A program made the position numbers and the translations under genes. From Allocoprobacillus sp002160865 (lineage in GTDB: Bacteria > Bacillota_I > Bacilli_A > Erysipelotrichales > Coprobacillaceae), in NCBI RefSeq assembly GCF_042850985.1, contig NZ_AP031415.1, forward strand, positions 1,922,001 to 1,986,000: a stretch of 64,000 bases of DNA, given 5' to 3'. Position 1 is the stretch's first letter, and each line of letters begins with the position of its first letter. The notes beneath the pieces are model-generated. The model was not told where the DNA came from, made no database searches, and was given only the letters and a program-made list of their open reading frames with translations. This document shows, piece after piece, positions 52,279 through 61,849 of the stretch.

Positions 52279-52928
52279 TGATAACCAACTCCCCAAATTG
52301 TTTTTATCGGTTCTTCTTGATAACCTTTGAATTTTTTTCTGATTTCTTTAATCCTTTCTCTTATTGTTGTTTCAGCGTCTCCCATACCGTCAAATCCGAA
52401 AATTTTTTCATATATCTCATCTTTCGTAAATACACGATTAGGATTACGCATTAGTAAAGAACATATCTCATATTCTGTTGAAGTCATATTTATTTCCGCT
52501 TCATTTACATAGATTTTTCTGGCTGTAAAATCGCAAAATATATTTCCAATATGAATTAGATTACTTTTTGTCCTGTTTTCTCTACGCAAATGAGCCATTA
52601 TTCGATAGCGAAGTTCCTTGATAGAAAAAGGTTTTATTATATAATCATCTGCACCAACGGAAAACCCTTCTATTAAATCCTGCTCAAAACTTTTAGCGGT
52701 TAGAAATAACACAGGTATGTCAATTTCTCGTCTTTTTTCTTTTAGGAAAGTAAAGCCGTCTAATTCTGGCATCATAACATCAAGTATCAAAAGATCGTGT
52801 GTATTTATATCTCGAATAGATACGCCGGATAATCCAGTATACGTTGTTATGTTATGGTCATTTTCTAAAGCGTTTTTTATAAGTTGAAGTAAAGATGTAT
52901 CGTCATCTATTACTAATATTTTAGCCAT
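52260..52928 (-). CDS. OmpR-family response regulator of the lantibiotic-resistance module
   Basis: The 222-residue protein has an intact receiver: acidic pocket VIDDDTS, phospho-Asp in LLILDVMMPELDG, Thr/Lys in FLTAKSFEQD and KPF. A winged helix follows (ICSLLMRNPNRVFTKDEIYE, VWG-like WGVGYQW). It is the partner of the kinase encoded next and likely activates the ABC-transporter genes upstream in the same transcript. It differs clearly from the two remnant regulators. Confidence 0.95.
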   Translation of the reverse strand: MAKILVIDDDTSLLQLIKNALENDHNITTYTGLSGVSIRDINTHDLLILDVMMPELDGFTFLKEKRREIDIPVLFLTAKSFEQDLIEGFSVGADDYIIKPFSIKELRYRIMAHLRRENRTKSNLIHIGNIFCDFTARKIYVNEAEINMTSTEYEICSLLMRNPNRVFTKDEIYEKIFGFDGMGDAETTIRERIKEIRKKFKGYQEEPIKTIWGVGYQWEKNQ

Positions 52929-52941
52929 GCAAATTTCTCCT

Positions 52942-53694
52942 TTATCCTTTTTGTTTTCCCTCCCACTTTTTAAACCATATCACCATTCCTATGAAAAGCA
53001 GAACAGTTGATAATATCTGTATCATCAAATCTAATGATAAATTAAACCCTTGCACACATAAATTGTTATTATCAACGAAAATCTCTGTTGTTTTCAAAGA
53101 CCATATCCACGGAATAAATCTCCAGATATTTTCTTCAATCATTGGAAAGGAACTGATATAAGCGACCAATATTGTTCCAAAAATTCCAAATCCTATTGAA
53201 GCGCCTATATTAAAATAGAAACTACTCCATAATTGGAACGGTACAAGAAATATTAAACCTATCAAAAAGATAATTGCAGTTTTCAAAAAAAGGAGAGCAG
53301 TACAGTTGTCTGGGTGATAGAACCCCCATATACTAATGTATAATAATACCATAGAGACAAGGACAAAGGAAGTCAGTATAAATAATAAATAGATACATTT
53401 AAAAAGCCAATTCTGCTCTCTATGGATACTTCTCCTTATTACTTGATAATTACCAGCCTCCTGCTCTTGTTCTCCCATAATACCAGCCAAAACCCCTACT
53501 AACAGTGGTGCAATCATAGCTGAAATGTTTATCCAATAGTGTATGCTTTCAGAAACTATTTCATCTTTACTACTTGTTCTACAAAAAAACAAAATAGAGA
53601 AAACTACTATAATAGATAATACAAAAGGAATTACATTTAGCATAGTTCTTTTACTCTTTATATGCTCTACACGTAACGCTTTCATTAAGTACAT
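52942..53694 (-). CDS. Lantibiotic-immunity ABC permease (LanG-like)
   Basis: The 250-residue protein has six hydrophobic helices, beginning LRVEHIKSKRTMLNVIPFVL, followed by GIMGEQEQEAGNYQVIRRS, the usual LanE/LanG membrane subunit pattern (MutG/EpiG family). It sits third in an ATPase-permease-permease set, one base apart from the LanE-like gene. The complex would expel lantibiotics from the membrane. Confidence 0.85.
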   Translation of the reverse strand: MYLMKALRVEHIKSKRTMLNVIPFVLSIIVVFSILFFCRTSSKDEIVSESIHYWINISAMIAPLLVGVLAGIMGEQEQEAGNYQVIRRSIHREQNWLFKCIYLLFILTSFVLVSMVLLYISIWGFYHPDNCTALLFLKTAIIFLIGLIFLVPFQLWSSFYFNIGASIGFGIFGTILVAYISSFPMIEENIWRFIPWIWSLKTTEIFVDNNNLCVQGFNLSLDLMIQILSTVLLFIGMVIWFKKWEGKQKG

Positions 53695-53695
53695 C

Positions 53696-54451
53696 TTAAT
53701 TTCCCTCTCTTTGCGAAAATATAATTGATGTTATCAAAGTAAATATGACAAAACATATAATAGCAAGTAGAATAGCTATAATAATTGTATTAGTATTTAG
53801 TAATTCACTCGTACTTTCTAAAACAATTCCGTTTGGATGAATTTTAGTAATAGGTACAACTCCTCTTACTGCATAGCTATACGGGTTAAAAATCCAGTAG
53901 TTTTCTGGTGCCATAATAGGTGCTGAAATAAATCCTAAAAAGCCTATTCCCAACGCTCCAGCCACTTTAAAGTTATGAGCAAAGAACAAACCAATAGGAA
54001 TAATGGATAAAGATGTCAGCCATGTTATCCCACCCATTTCTAACACAGAAATTATCGTATTCATTCCAAGATGATTAAATAATGCTAAAATGCAGACGAA
54101 AGCAGTCAATAAAGCAGTTGCCATAAGTGAATAAAATGCCAAAGTAAATATTTTTGCTATCCATACCTTTCCTGCTGAACGTGCTTCTACATAAATTGAA
54201 CGATAGGTGTTATTTTTCTTTTCTGTATATTCTGTCAAAATACACAGCAACGAAATGCCTAATGTATTAAATGACATTGTCCACATATTAAAAATCATTT
54301 TTGTATAATGTTCCCATGAATTTTTTAAAGTATCGGGTGCTAAATTAGCTATTATCATAAGAAGAATAGCAAATATCACAGCCCCTATGAAAAGAATAGG
54401 TCTAAGTAAAGTCCTTTTTGATTTTAGCAGTTCTGAACGAAATAACTTATA
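53696..54451 (-). CDS. Lantibiotic-immunity ABC permease (LanE-like)
   Basis: The 251-residue protein starts at ATG 54451 (GAGGAGG upstream), just inside the ATPase stop. It has six hydrophobic helices, FRSELLKSKRTLLRPILFIG at the N-terminus and EKKNNTYRSIYVEARSAGKVW in the first loop, typical of MutE/EpiE permeases. It pairs with the LanG-like subunit. Confidence 0.87.
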   Translation of the reverse strand, partial: YKLFRSELLKSKRTLLRPILFIGAVIFAILLMIIANLAPDTLKNSWEHYTKMIFNMWTMSFNTLGISLLCILTEYTEKKNNTYRSIYVEARSAGKVWIAKIFTLAFYSLMATALLTAFVCILALFNHLGMNTIISVLEMGGITWLTSLSIIPIGLFFAHNFKVAGALGIGFLGFISAPIMAPENYWIFNPYSYAVRGVVPITKIHPNGIVLESTSELLNTNTIIIAILLAIICFVIFTLITSIIFSQREGN

Positions 54452-55151
54452 CATAGGAATATTCCTCCTCTCTTGTAACACTCATAAAAATATCTTCTAA
54501 ATTGTCATTGCTATTTACTTTCCCCTCGTATTTTAATTTCCCGTTTATGATAATTCCAACATAAGAAGCTATGTGTTGAATTTCCGCAAGGTTATGGCTG
54601 GAAACCAAGACTGTAACTCCACTGTCATTTAGCCTTTTTATTAAGTCTCTCAATTCTTGAATACCGACAGGGTCTAAACCATTTGTCGGTTCATCAAGAA
54701 TAACTAAATCAGGATTTCCTAAAAGTGATATTGCAATCCCTAAACGCTGTTTCATTCCTAGAGAAAAATTAGATACTTTTTTCTTCCCTGTTTTATCCAT
54801 TTTTAACAGCGTCAGAACACGTCTTATTTCTTTTTCTGGTACACCCAACATACAGGCATGAATTTCCATGTTTTCTTTTGCAGTTAAATTCCCATAAATT
54901 GCCGGATTTTCAATCAAAACTCCTATTTTGCTTAAAACGTCTTTAGACCACTGTTTGCCGTTGAAAATAATTTCTCCACTACTAGGTTTTAACAATCCAC
55001 AAAGTAGTTTCATAGTTGTACTTTTGCCTGCTCCATTTGGACCTAATAAGCCATAGGTTTCTCCCTTTGGTATCTTTAGAGAAATCCCCTTTATAATGTT
55101 TTCGCTTTTGATTTTTTTCGTTAAATTTCTCGTTTCCAAGATACAATCCAT
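54447..55151 (-). CDS. Lantibiotic-immunity ABC transporter ATPase (LanF-like)
   Basis: The 234-residue ATPase has Walker A LLGPNGAGKST, signature NFSLGMKQRLG, Walker B LVILDEPTNGLDPVG and the switch His in VSSHNLAEIQHI. It belongs to the MutF/SpaF/BcrA type. With the next two genes it forms a LanFEG or CprABC-like exporter protecting against lantibiotics. It is the first gene of the block, directly after terminator copy C and a short promoter region (55152-55254). Confidence 0.92.
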   Translation of the reverse strand: MDCILETRNLTKKIKSENIIKGISLKIPKGETYGLLGPNGAGKSTTMKLLCGLLKPSSGEIIFNGKQWSKDVLSKIGVLIENPAIYGNLTAKENMEIHACMLGVPEKEIRRVLTLLKMDKTGKKKVSNFSLGMKQRLGIAISLLGNPDLVILDEPTNGLDPVGIQELRDLIKRLNDSGVTVLVSSHNLAEIQHIASYVGIIINGKLKYEGKVNSNDNLEDIFMSVTREEEYSYV

Positions 55152-55254
55152 ATTTATTTCCGCCTTTCTTTATTCATAAATTTGCTTAGTAAAGCCCTTG
55201 TTTCTAAGCAGTTACAAATATAAGGTATAAATATAATTAAAACGTAACTGAAAC

Positions 55255-55310
55255 AAAAAAACCGTAGCGTGCAGATCACAATGGATTGTGAAATACAGCT
55301 ACGGTTTTAT
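55255..55310 (-). repeat. Terminator-hairpin repeat, copy C (Orf13 terminator)
   Basis: It matches copies A and B. Here it immediately follows the Orf13-like gene stop (55315) with the T run on the minus strand, so this is probably the original position: the natural terminator of the transfer-gene operon. Confidence 0.88.
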
Positions 55311-55314
55311 TGTT

Positions 55315-56208
55315 CTACCCTATAATTTTCCAGTTACTATCCTTATGAAGCGTCAGTTCATACTGTGATACCTGTGTCGCCTTTGTCTGATTGTCAATGA
55401 ACTTCACCGCAACGCTCACTTTTACATTGTCGCCGTCAACCGTAAACACAGGATTGACAAGCTCGGAGTAAAGATAGTCCCCGTTTATCGGTTCAAGGGC
55501 GTTTCCCTCTACATAGTAGGCAAGCTCCTTGTCCGTTGCGGTAGGGTACAGCTTGAAGAATGTTTCCAGAAATGCCGTAGCGTCATTTACTGTGTCAGCG
55601 TCTACGCTGTTGTCCGCTTCCTGCACCTTTGGTTCATAATCAGATTTTTCCATAGCAGGAGCAAGGGTCGGGTTCTGGATAATCACCATATCCCCGTCAG
55701 CGTCTACATGGACGGTCACGGTATAGGTTTCTGATACATTCCTTGTCTGGTCGCCCTCTTTTATCTGCTGATCTACTTCGTAGACAACAGTAAAAGCGTT
55801 CTCCCCAGCCTGTTCCACGTCCCAGATAAGTACATCCGTGACTGTGGAGCTGGTCGGTATATCCGTTCTCACCGTATCAACATTCAAATCCTGCAATTCC
55901 TGTGTCAGATAGGCACTGATAGTCTGTGTCCTTGCTTGGATTGCTTCCTTGCTGTTGCTCCATGTATAGTAGGATTTCGCAAAGTTCTTCACAAAATTTT
56001 CTATACCGTTGGTGTCATTCAAGCGTAGCTGTATGGTTTCTATCTCATGGGTGGTGTGCTGGTCGATAGCGGTAAAGTTCTTATACACACCAAAGCTCAC
56101 GCTTGCGATAAGCACCACCCAGAGGGCAATCACGGACTTCTTATGCGTCCCCACTTTCATAGTGCGGATTTTCTTTTCCTTTATCGGTTTTTCTTTCTTC
56201 TTGAACAT
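55315..56208 (-). CDS. Tn916 Orf13-like conjugal transfer protein (TcpC family)
   Basis: The protein has 297 residues from ATG 56208 (an ATG nine bases upstream is also possible). One N-terminal helix (KSVIALWVVLIASVSFGVYK) is followed by two NTF2-like extracellular domains (about 55-175 and 185-295), the VirB8-like TcpC architecture. It anchors the mating-pore complex. It overlaps nothing and ends at the terminator repeat. Confidence 0.92.
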   Translation of the reverse strand: MFKKKEKPIKEKKIRTMKVGTHKKSVIALWVVLIASVSFGVYKNFTAIDQHTTHEIETIQLRLNDTNGIENFVKNFAKSYYTWSNSKEAIQARTQTISAYLTQELQDLNVDTVRTDIPTSSTVTDVLIWDVEQAGENAFTVVYEVDQQIKEGDQTRNVSETYTVTVHVDADGDMVIIQNPTLAPAMEKSDYEPKVQEADNSVDADTVNDATAFLETFFKLYPTATDKELAYYVEGNALEPINGDYLYSELVNPVFTVDGDNVKVSVAVKFIDNQTKATQVSQYELTLHKDSNWKIIG

Positions 56209-56223
56209 GATTTCCATTCCTTT

Positions 56224-57231
56224 CTATTGCTTAATTCTGCCAGCCCCGATAAGGTGCTGTTGCCAGTAGCTATTGTTCAAATCAGCGTAGCCTATCGGGT
56301 CGCCAGCGTGGTACATCTGGTTATTTCCTACATAGATACCGACGTGCGTTACATACGTTCCCGCATTGTAGGTACTGTGAAAGAACACCAAATCCCCAGC
56401 CTGTGCCTGTGAAAGCGGGATATGCTGGGTAGCGTCATACTGTGCCTGTGCCGTTCTCGGTAAGGAAATGCCCGCCTTGCCATAGCACCATTGAACCAGC
56501 CCCGAACAGTCAAAAGAAGTGTTAGGATTGCTCCCGCCGTACACATAGTCCCAGCCTTGATATTTCAGAGCTTCGTTCATTATCTTCTGTGCCAGCTCGC
56601 CCGATACTTGACTGACCGTAAGATACTGGCTGACAAGCTCCACATAGAACATATTCCCGTACCCATAACGCCAGCCACCGTTGCGGGCGACAGCGATAGG
56701 GTTCGTGTAGGTGACTTTCTTCCCGCCTGACTTATCACGGGCGAAGTTCTCTGCCAGCGTAAAGCTGTGCTTTTTTCCATTCTTAGCCACATAGTCGATA
56801 TAGCCACCGCCATAGTTATAGGACTGTACCACGACGTTTATATCCTCTATGCCTTGATTTTCTGCTGAAGAAAGCAGGGACGCAAAATACTTGCACCCCT
56901 GCTTGATTGAGCTTTCTGTATCAAGGGAATTAGGCGGTAAGCCCATGCTCTCGGAACTCTGCATAACGTCCTCGGCTGTCCCGCCACTTTCCACCTGTAT
57001 GATTGCCAGCAGATAGGGGACGTACTCGGATATGCCGTACTCTTTAGCGTATTTCTCCACCATAGGCTGATGTTTCAAGACCTCTGCGGACAGGTTCATG
57101 CCCGTTACCCATGAGGAAGAACCACCGCCCCCGTCGTCGTCCTCGGCACTGATAAGGACACCAAAGAAAAGCACTATCGCAATAAGGAATGGAAACAGAC
57201 TGCCAATAATGGCGAGATGTCTTAGTTTCAT
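56224..57231 (-). CDS. Tn916 Orf14-like bifunctional cell-wall hydrolase (CwlT type)
   Basis: The 335-residue protein has an N-terminal membrane anchor (LAIIGSLFPFLIAIVLFFGV), a lysozyme-like muramidase domain (YLLAIIQVESGG with catalytic Glu; LPPNSLDTESSI) and a C-terminal NlpC/P60 endopeptidase (NTSFDCSGLVQWCYG with Cys, THVGIYVGNNQMYHAGD with His). It opens peptidoglycan locally so the conjugation machine can cross the wall. Confidence 0.95.
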   Translation of the reverse strand: MKLRHLAIIGSLFPFLIAIVLFFGVLISAEDDDGGGGSSSWVTGMNLSAEVLKHQPMVEKYAKEYGISEYVPYLLAIIQVESGGTAEDVMQSSESMGLPPNSLDTESSIKQGCKYFASLLSSAENQGIEDINVVVQSYNYGGGYIDYVAKNGKKHSFTLAENFARDKSGGKKVTYTNPIAVARNGGWRYGYGNMFYVELVSQYLTVSQVSGELAQKIMNEALKYQGWDYVYGGSNPNTSFDCSGLVQWCYGKAGISLPRTAQAQYDATQHIPLSQAQAGDLVFFHSTYNAGTYVTHVGIYVGNNQMYHAGDPIGYADLNNSYWQQHLIGAGRIKQ

Positions 57232-59402
57232 TTCCTACGTCCTTTCTTTGTGGTGGTTTTCTTCACGGTCTGTTGATTTTTCTGGTAATTCGTCTGTTTC
57301 TGCTGGCTGGAAAGAGTACGCTCTGTCTTGCTTGTCTGCTCCACGGTACGTCTTACGGTCTGTCGCTGTCCCTGTGGCTGTGATACAGGTTCAGAAGTTT
57401 TCTTTTCTGTACCAGAAGCAAGCGGACGCTCCTTGACGGATTGTGGCGTGGTCGGCTCGGTATGTACCTTGTCGGTCGTGGCAGGACGCTTGATTTCCTG
57501 CATTTTTCCTGTGTCTGTCTTAGAAGCGGTGACAGGTCTATCATGGGGACGGGTAGCTCCTGTTGTCGCTGATCCGTCCGTCGTTCTGCCAGCCTGGTTT
57601 GCTTCCTGTGCCTTTTGAAGCTCCATACGCTTGTCAGCGATATTCTGTCTGTGCTGTTGGAGCTTGTCGGCACGCTTGCTCTGTCTGGTTTCCTGCCCCT
57701 GCACAATGCCACGCTTGAAGTCGGACACATTTTCCTTTGCCTTTTCCTTAGCGGAGTGCAGGGCATAGGCGGTCTGGGTCGGCATATCCTTGATGTTTTC
57801 CTTGACAGCCGTTGCCTTGTCCTTGACCTTATTCTTCGTATCAAGCACCGCACCTACGGCTGAACCAGCTCGGCTTCCAAAGGACGTATTGTCACGCTTG
57901 CGGGTCGTGCTGGCGTGAGATTGTTTGTTTCCAGCAGAAGAAAGAACCGCTCCTGCCATAGCTCCCGTTCCAGCACCTACCATACTTCCTTTTCCAACCG
58001 CCCTTGCGATACGGTGTTCCATACGCCTAGCCCTGTGTCGCATGAACAGATACGGGCGACGGAATATCCTGCGTCCCATGCTCTGGCTGTCCCCAGCGTT
58101 AAGGCTGAACATACTCATAAGGTCGCCCAGCTTCATATAGATACCCGCAAAGCAGACTATCTGTAAGAACGCTATCATAAAGAACGGGTAATCGGTGGAG
58201 ATATTGTAGAACATACTGGAAATAGAAAAAGCCACCGTGACAATGAGCGTTATTCCCGCCCTTGTCATAATTGTATTGAACACTCGGACGATTGCCTGTT
58301 TCGCCATGTTCTCATAGCTGGGTATCATAGAAAGTAAAAAACTGATAGGCAGGAACATAGCGAAGATGATAAAAAGTATCTGGGAGAATATCATCATGCC
58401 CGTAAGCAGGAATACGAATATCGTTATCCCCAGATTGAAGATGAGCAGAAAGAACACCATTCCCAGACGGTTGATGACCTGCGGTATCGTCAGATTGTCG
58501 TTGTCGTTATCCTCGATTTCTGTTTTTACCACGTCCTCACGGGTTGCCCCGTCGTCTGCTGACGGACTGACCGATACCAGAGCTTCCACACGGTCAGCTC
58601 CGATTTCTTCTATATCGCTGTTGCCGAATTGCAAGAGTAGCCACGGCTGTTGCACCTGTATGGAGAACAGGCTGTCCCTTATCAAGTCCACGCTGTCTTT
58701 TCCCGTACTGTCGCTGTCGGGGAGCATTATCTTTGTCCCCAAATCCAGCGAAGCCGTGGAAATGTCCGAAGAAAAGTCATTGATTTTCTTGATATAGTCG
58801 GGAGCGTAGGCGATAAAGGAAGCGGACAGCACGAACACCACAACAAAGTTGATAACGGCGTGTAATGCCTTGCTGGTTTCTCGCTTGATAAGCCCTGTGT
58901 AGGCAACATAGATACCCACGATAAGGATAATGAGAAGCAGGAAGCCTACATAGAAGCCAGTGCTTCCAAAGCCGTTTTCCGTCACGCCCGCTAGGGTCTG
59001 TATGCTCTTGCCGATACTGTCTGCCATGTCGTTGATAAAGTCCAGCTTATACGCCTGCTGGACAACGTACCCTGTGGCGTTGCTTAGATATAAGCTGATA
59101 GTCCAGATAAAGTTGGTAATACAGTAAAGTCCATACTGCACGCTCTTTCCGATACCGTCCAGCCAGTTCCACGGAAGCCAGCCCCAGCTATTGTCCACAT
59201 AGAAGTCAAGCTGGTAATTCTCCAACGGGTACTGTGAATACAGGTTGTCCGCATTAACGGTATCATCTACCAGCCCAGAAGCGTGTGCCACCGTCCCCAA
59301 TAGGGAGAGCAGGGCAATGGTCGTCAGTACCACAATCACAGCTATCTTGAAAAAACGAAAGAGCTTCTGTTTCGTCAGAAGCCTCTTTATCCTATCTTTC
59401 AT
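57228..59402 (-). CDS. Tn916 Orf15-like conjugal transfer membrane protein
   Basis: The protein has 724 residues from ATG 59402 (GAGGTG five bases upstream, TGATG junction with the ATPase gene). A signal-like first helix (FFKIAVIVVLTTIALLSLLG), then about seven further helices to residue 430, form a VirB6-like channel part. The last 290 residues are Lys/Gln/Thr-rich and cytosolic with low complexity. It is a core element of the mating channel. Confidence 0.92.
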   Translation of the reverse strand: MKDRIKRLLTKQKLFRFFKIAVIVVLTTIALLSLLGTVAHASGLVDDTVNADNLYSQYPLENYQLDFYVDNSWGWLPWNWLDGIGKSVQYGLYCITNFIWTISLYLSNATGYVVQQAYKLDFINDMADSIGKSIQTLAGVTENGFGSTGFYVGFLLLIILIVGIYVAYTGLIKRETSKALHAVINFVVVFVLSASFIAYAPDYIKKINDFSSDISTASLDLGTKIMLPDSDSTGKDSVDLIRDSLFSIQVQQPWLLLQFGNSDIEEIGADRVEALVSVSPSADDGATREDVVKTEIEDNDNDNLTIPQVINRLGMVFFLLIFNLGITIFVFLLTGMMIFSQILFIIFAMFLPISFLLSMIPSYENMAKQAIVRVFNTIMTRAGITLIVTVAFSISSMFYNISTDYPFFMIAFLQIVCFAGIYMKLGDLMSMFSLNAGDSQSMGRRIFRRPYLFMRHRARRMEHRIARAVGKGSMVGAGTGAMAGAVLSSAGNKQSHASTTRKRDNTSFGSRAGSAVGAVLDTKNKVKDKATAVKENIKDMPTQTAYALHSAKEKAKENVSDFKRGIVQGQETRQSKRADKLQQHRQNIADKRMELQKAQEANQAGRTTDGSATTGATRPHDRPVTASKTDTGKMQEIKRPATTDKVHTEPTTPQSVKERPLASGTEKKTSEPVSQPQGQRQTVRRTVEQTSKTERTLSSQQKQTNYQKNQQTVKKTTTKKGRRK

Positions 59403-61849
59403 CACTCCACCTCGCTTTTTACGGGCGGTCTGGTATCAAAGGCGTGCAGTAATTCTTCAAAGACAGGGTGTATCTGCACCACGCCCACACGCCCGTACAA
59501 ATCTTGAAGCAGGCATTGTCCGTTCTCCAAGTCACGGAGCCTTTTCTGGTTGTTCTCGTCGTCCTTGTCGATACCGAAAAATTCAAGGGTCTGCTTTATC
59601 TCGTTTATATCCGTAGAACGGAAAGCGAATTTCAGACCGATATTATTTTTTAGGCTCTCTTTGGACACGTCCCCAGAGGATTGCGTGACGAAGTACACGC
59701 CAGCCTGCATAGCACGTCCCGCACGCACCAGCTTGTTAGAGAGGGTTTCTCCCTGTGCCACGTTGAGGAACGCCCACGCTTCATCAAGGTCAACGATTTT
59801 AAAAATGCTTCTGTCACTATGGATAAAGTCAAGGGCAAAGGTGGAAATGACAATCAGCATAGCCACGGACAGCAGTTCTATGGTCGTGTATTCCTCAAAG
59901 GTCGTGTCCTTGTCTGGGAGTACCAAATCTGCCACCTGTATAATATTGAGCTGGTTGTCCAAGCTGATAGCATTAGACACCGAACCGTCAGAGAACAGCA
60001 GATGTGCAAAGTCATAGTCCGTAAAGCTGTCGATATGGTCGGCAATGTTGCGGGCTATCGCCGTGTCCTCTCTGCGTAGCTCGTCTATCACATGGAGCAA
60101 GCCTCGCTGATCGCTCTGGGTCACGGCTCGCACCGCTTTTCTAAGGACAGGGAATTTCTCACCGTCCCTAGAGGAAATCCCCGTAAGGAATGTGAGAATG
60201 TCTATCGCCAGACTTTCAGCGTCCTTTACGTTCTTCATAATCACGAATGGGTCAAGAAGCCCTGCATTTTCCTTATCGCTGGTAAGGTTGACGATATTGA
60301 TTTCATGGGCTATCTCTGGGAGCGTTTCTTTCCAGTTGCCACGCTCGCTCTTAGGGTCGAGAATGACCGCCTGTCCCCCAAAGAGAACGGAATAATAGAC
60401 AATCAGATTGTTGCAGAATGACTTTCCACCGCCCAGCGAACCGACAAAGGCAGAAGCTAAAGCATTGGTGACTGTCCCCTTGATACCCTGTGAAGCAAGA
60501 GAGGGCTGTAAATAGACGTTTCTTCCCGTGTCCACGGAATAGCCGATATAGATACCTGTATTCTCGCCAAGCTGTTGTGTCGCCCCAAAGCCAAGCCCCG
60601 CCAGAAAGTCCGATTTCACATACTGCACATAGTCATTGATATAACGCTTGCTGGCGGGGAGAAATTCAGAGTGAAGCCCCAGCATATCCCCAGCAGGACG
60701 GACTAACTTTACATTGAGGTCGTCGTAGAAGTCCTTGACCTCATCACAGCGTCGTTTCAGCTCGTCAAGGTCGGGAGCTGATACACGGATAACGTAAGAA
60801 AGTTTATACATACTTTCCTTGCTCTGGTCTAAATCGGTTTCCAGCTCGTCCACACTGTCTAATGCGTCCACCACATTTGAGCTTGTTTCACTCCCAGACT
60901 GATAGGCGTGATTATCCAAATCTTTCAGCTCTTTTTTCTTGTTGCGGACAGTCGATAACGCTTTTCTGTTTCCGACGATTTCAACATTCATGCTTGTGTC
61001 CACGGGAAAGGTGAACTGCTGTTGCTGGAAGTAGAATATCTCACTGGACGGAAAATCCAGCTCGCCCACAATGGCATTGACGGTAAAGTAGGACACGAAG
61101 CTCTCGCTGTCCTCATGTTCCAGTCGCAAGTATCGCTGGCTTTCCTCTATCAGACAGCGGGTCGGACGGATAAGGTCGTACTGCTTGATAAGCGTTGCCT
61201 TTTTCAGCTTCTTCTTTGGAAGCGAATACTCGTAGTCCTCATACGCCACGCCGTCCCTGCCGTAGATATGCTCGATAAGATACCCGAAGTCATTCTTATC
61301 CAAACGTCGGAACTTGAAACGGCGGGAGATTTTATTTTCCAGCAGCTTTTCCATTTTCATGTAGCGGTTGATTTCATCATCTGGCATGGAGATAAAGTCG
61401 TTCATCAGCGTATGGTTGACCTCATTCAAGAACTCTTTGAACGTCAGAAACGCCGATTTCTTCATGCTTTCAAGGCTCACTTTTTCCTCTGTCACAATGA
61501 GCTTGAAGCCGATAAAAAAGCGGTAGTCTACTTGATTGTCCCCAATCATGGAAACAAGGGCTTCCGTCTGTTCGTCTATCTTCTGTATCGCCACATCACG
61601 AAGTCGCCCCGTCACCAGCTTCTTTGACTGCTCCTGTATGCTTCTTATGGAACTTTCCGTCGCTATCTGCAAGGCGTGTATCTTCCCCTCACGGCTCTGT
61701 GCGATAAGCTGACGAAAGCTGTCATGGACGATAAATTTCTGTTCAGCCGATAGAAAGCTGTAATTGTATGGTATCAGCTCATAGTAGGCGAATACCTCAT
61801 TGTCCTTGTTCCAGACAAGGTTGTTGTCGATATATTTAATCGGGAACAT
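59402..61849 (-). CDS. Tn916 Orf16-like VirB4-type conjugation ATPase
   Basis: The 815-residue protein has a VirB4/TraE N-terminal domain and a RecA-like motor: Walker A SLGGGKSFCNN, Walker B FKIVDLDEAWAFL, plus RAGRAMQAGVYFVTQSSGD. It powers assembly of the mating apparatus at the inner face of the membrane. It overlaps the Orf17-like gene upstream and abuts Orf15 downstream. All motifs are intact. Confidence 0.96.
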   Translation of the reverse strand: MFPIKYIDNNLVWNKDNEVFAYYELIPYNYSFLSAEQKFIVHDSFRQLIAQSREGKIHALQIATESSIRSIQEQSKKLVTGRLRDVAIQKIDEQTEALVSMIGDNQVDYRFFIGFKLIVTEEKVSLESMKKSAFLTFKEFLNEVNHTLMNDFISMPDDEINRYMKMEKLLENKISRRFKFRRLDKNDFGYLIEHIYGRDGVAYEDYEYSLPKKKLKKATLIKQYDLIRPTRCLIEESQRYLRLEHEDSESFVSYFTVNAIVGELDFPSSEIFYFQQQQFTFPVDTSMNVEIVGNRKALSTVRNKKKELKDLDNHAYQSGSETSSNVVDALDSVDELETDLDQSKESMYKLSYVIRVSAPDLDELKRRCDEVKDFYDDLNVKLVRPAGDMLGLHSEFLPASKRYINDYVQYVKSDFLAGLGFGATQQLGENTGIYIGYSVDTGRNVYLQPSLASQGIKGTVTNALASAFVGSLGGGKSFCNNLIVYYSVLFGGQAVILDPKSERGNWKETLPEIAHEINIVNLTSDKENAGLLDPFVIMKNVKDAESLAIDILTFLTGISSRDGEKFPVLRKAVRAVTQSDQRGLLHVIDELRREDTAIARNIADHIDSFTDYDFAHLLFSDGSVSNAISLDNQLNIIQVADLVLPDKDTTFEEYTTIELLSVAMLIVISTFALDFIHSDRSIFKIVDLDEAWAFLNVAQGETLSNKLVRAGRAMQAGVYFVTQSSGDVSKESLKNNIGLKFAFRSTDINEIKQTLEFFGIDKDDENNQKRLRDLENGQCLLQDLYGRVGVVQIHPVFEELLHAFDTRPPVKSEVE

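Noticed and set aside
57328..60421. Long plus-strand frames opposite Orf15 and Orf16
   Set aside because: Shadow frames created by GC-rich codon bias of the conjugation genes on the minus strand.
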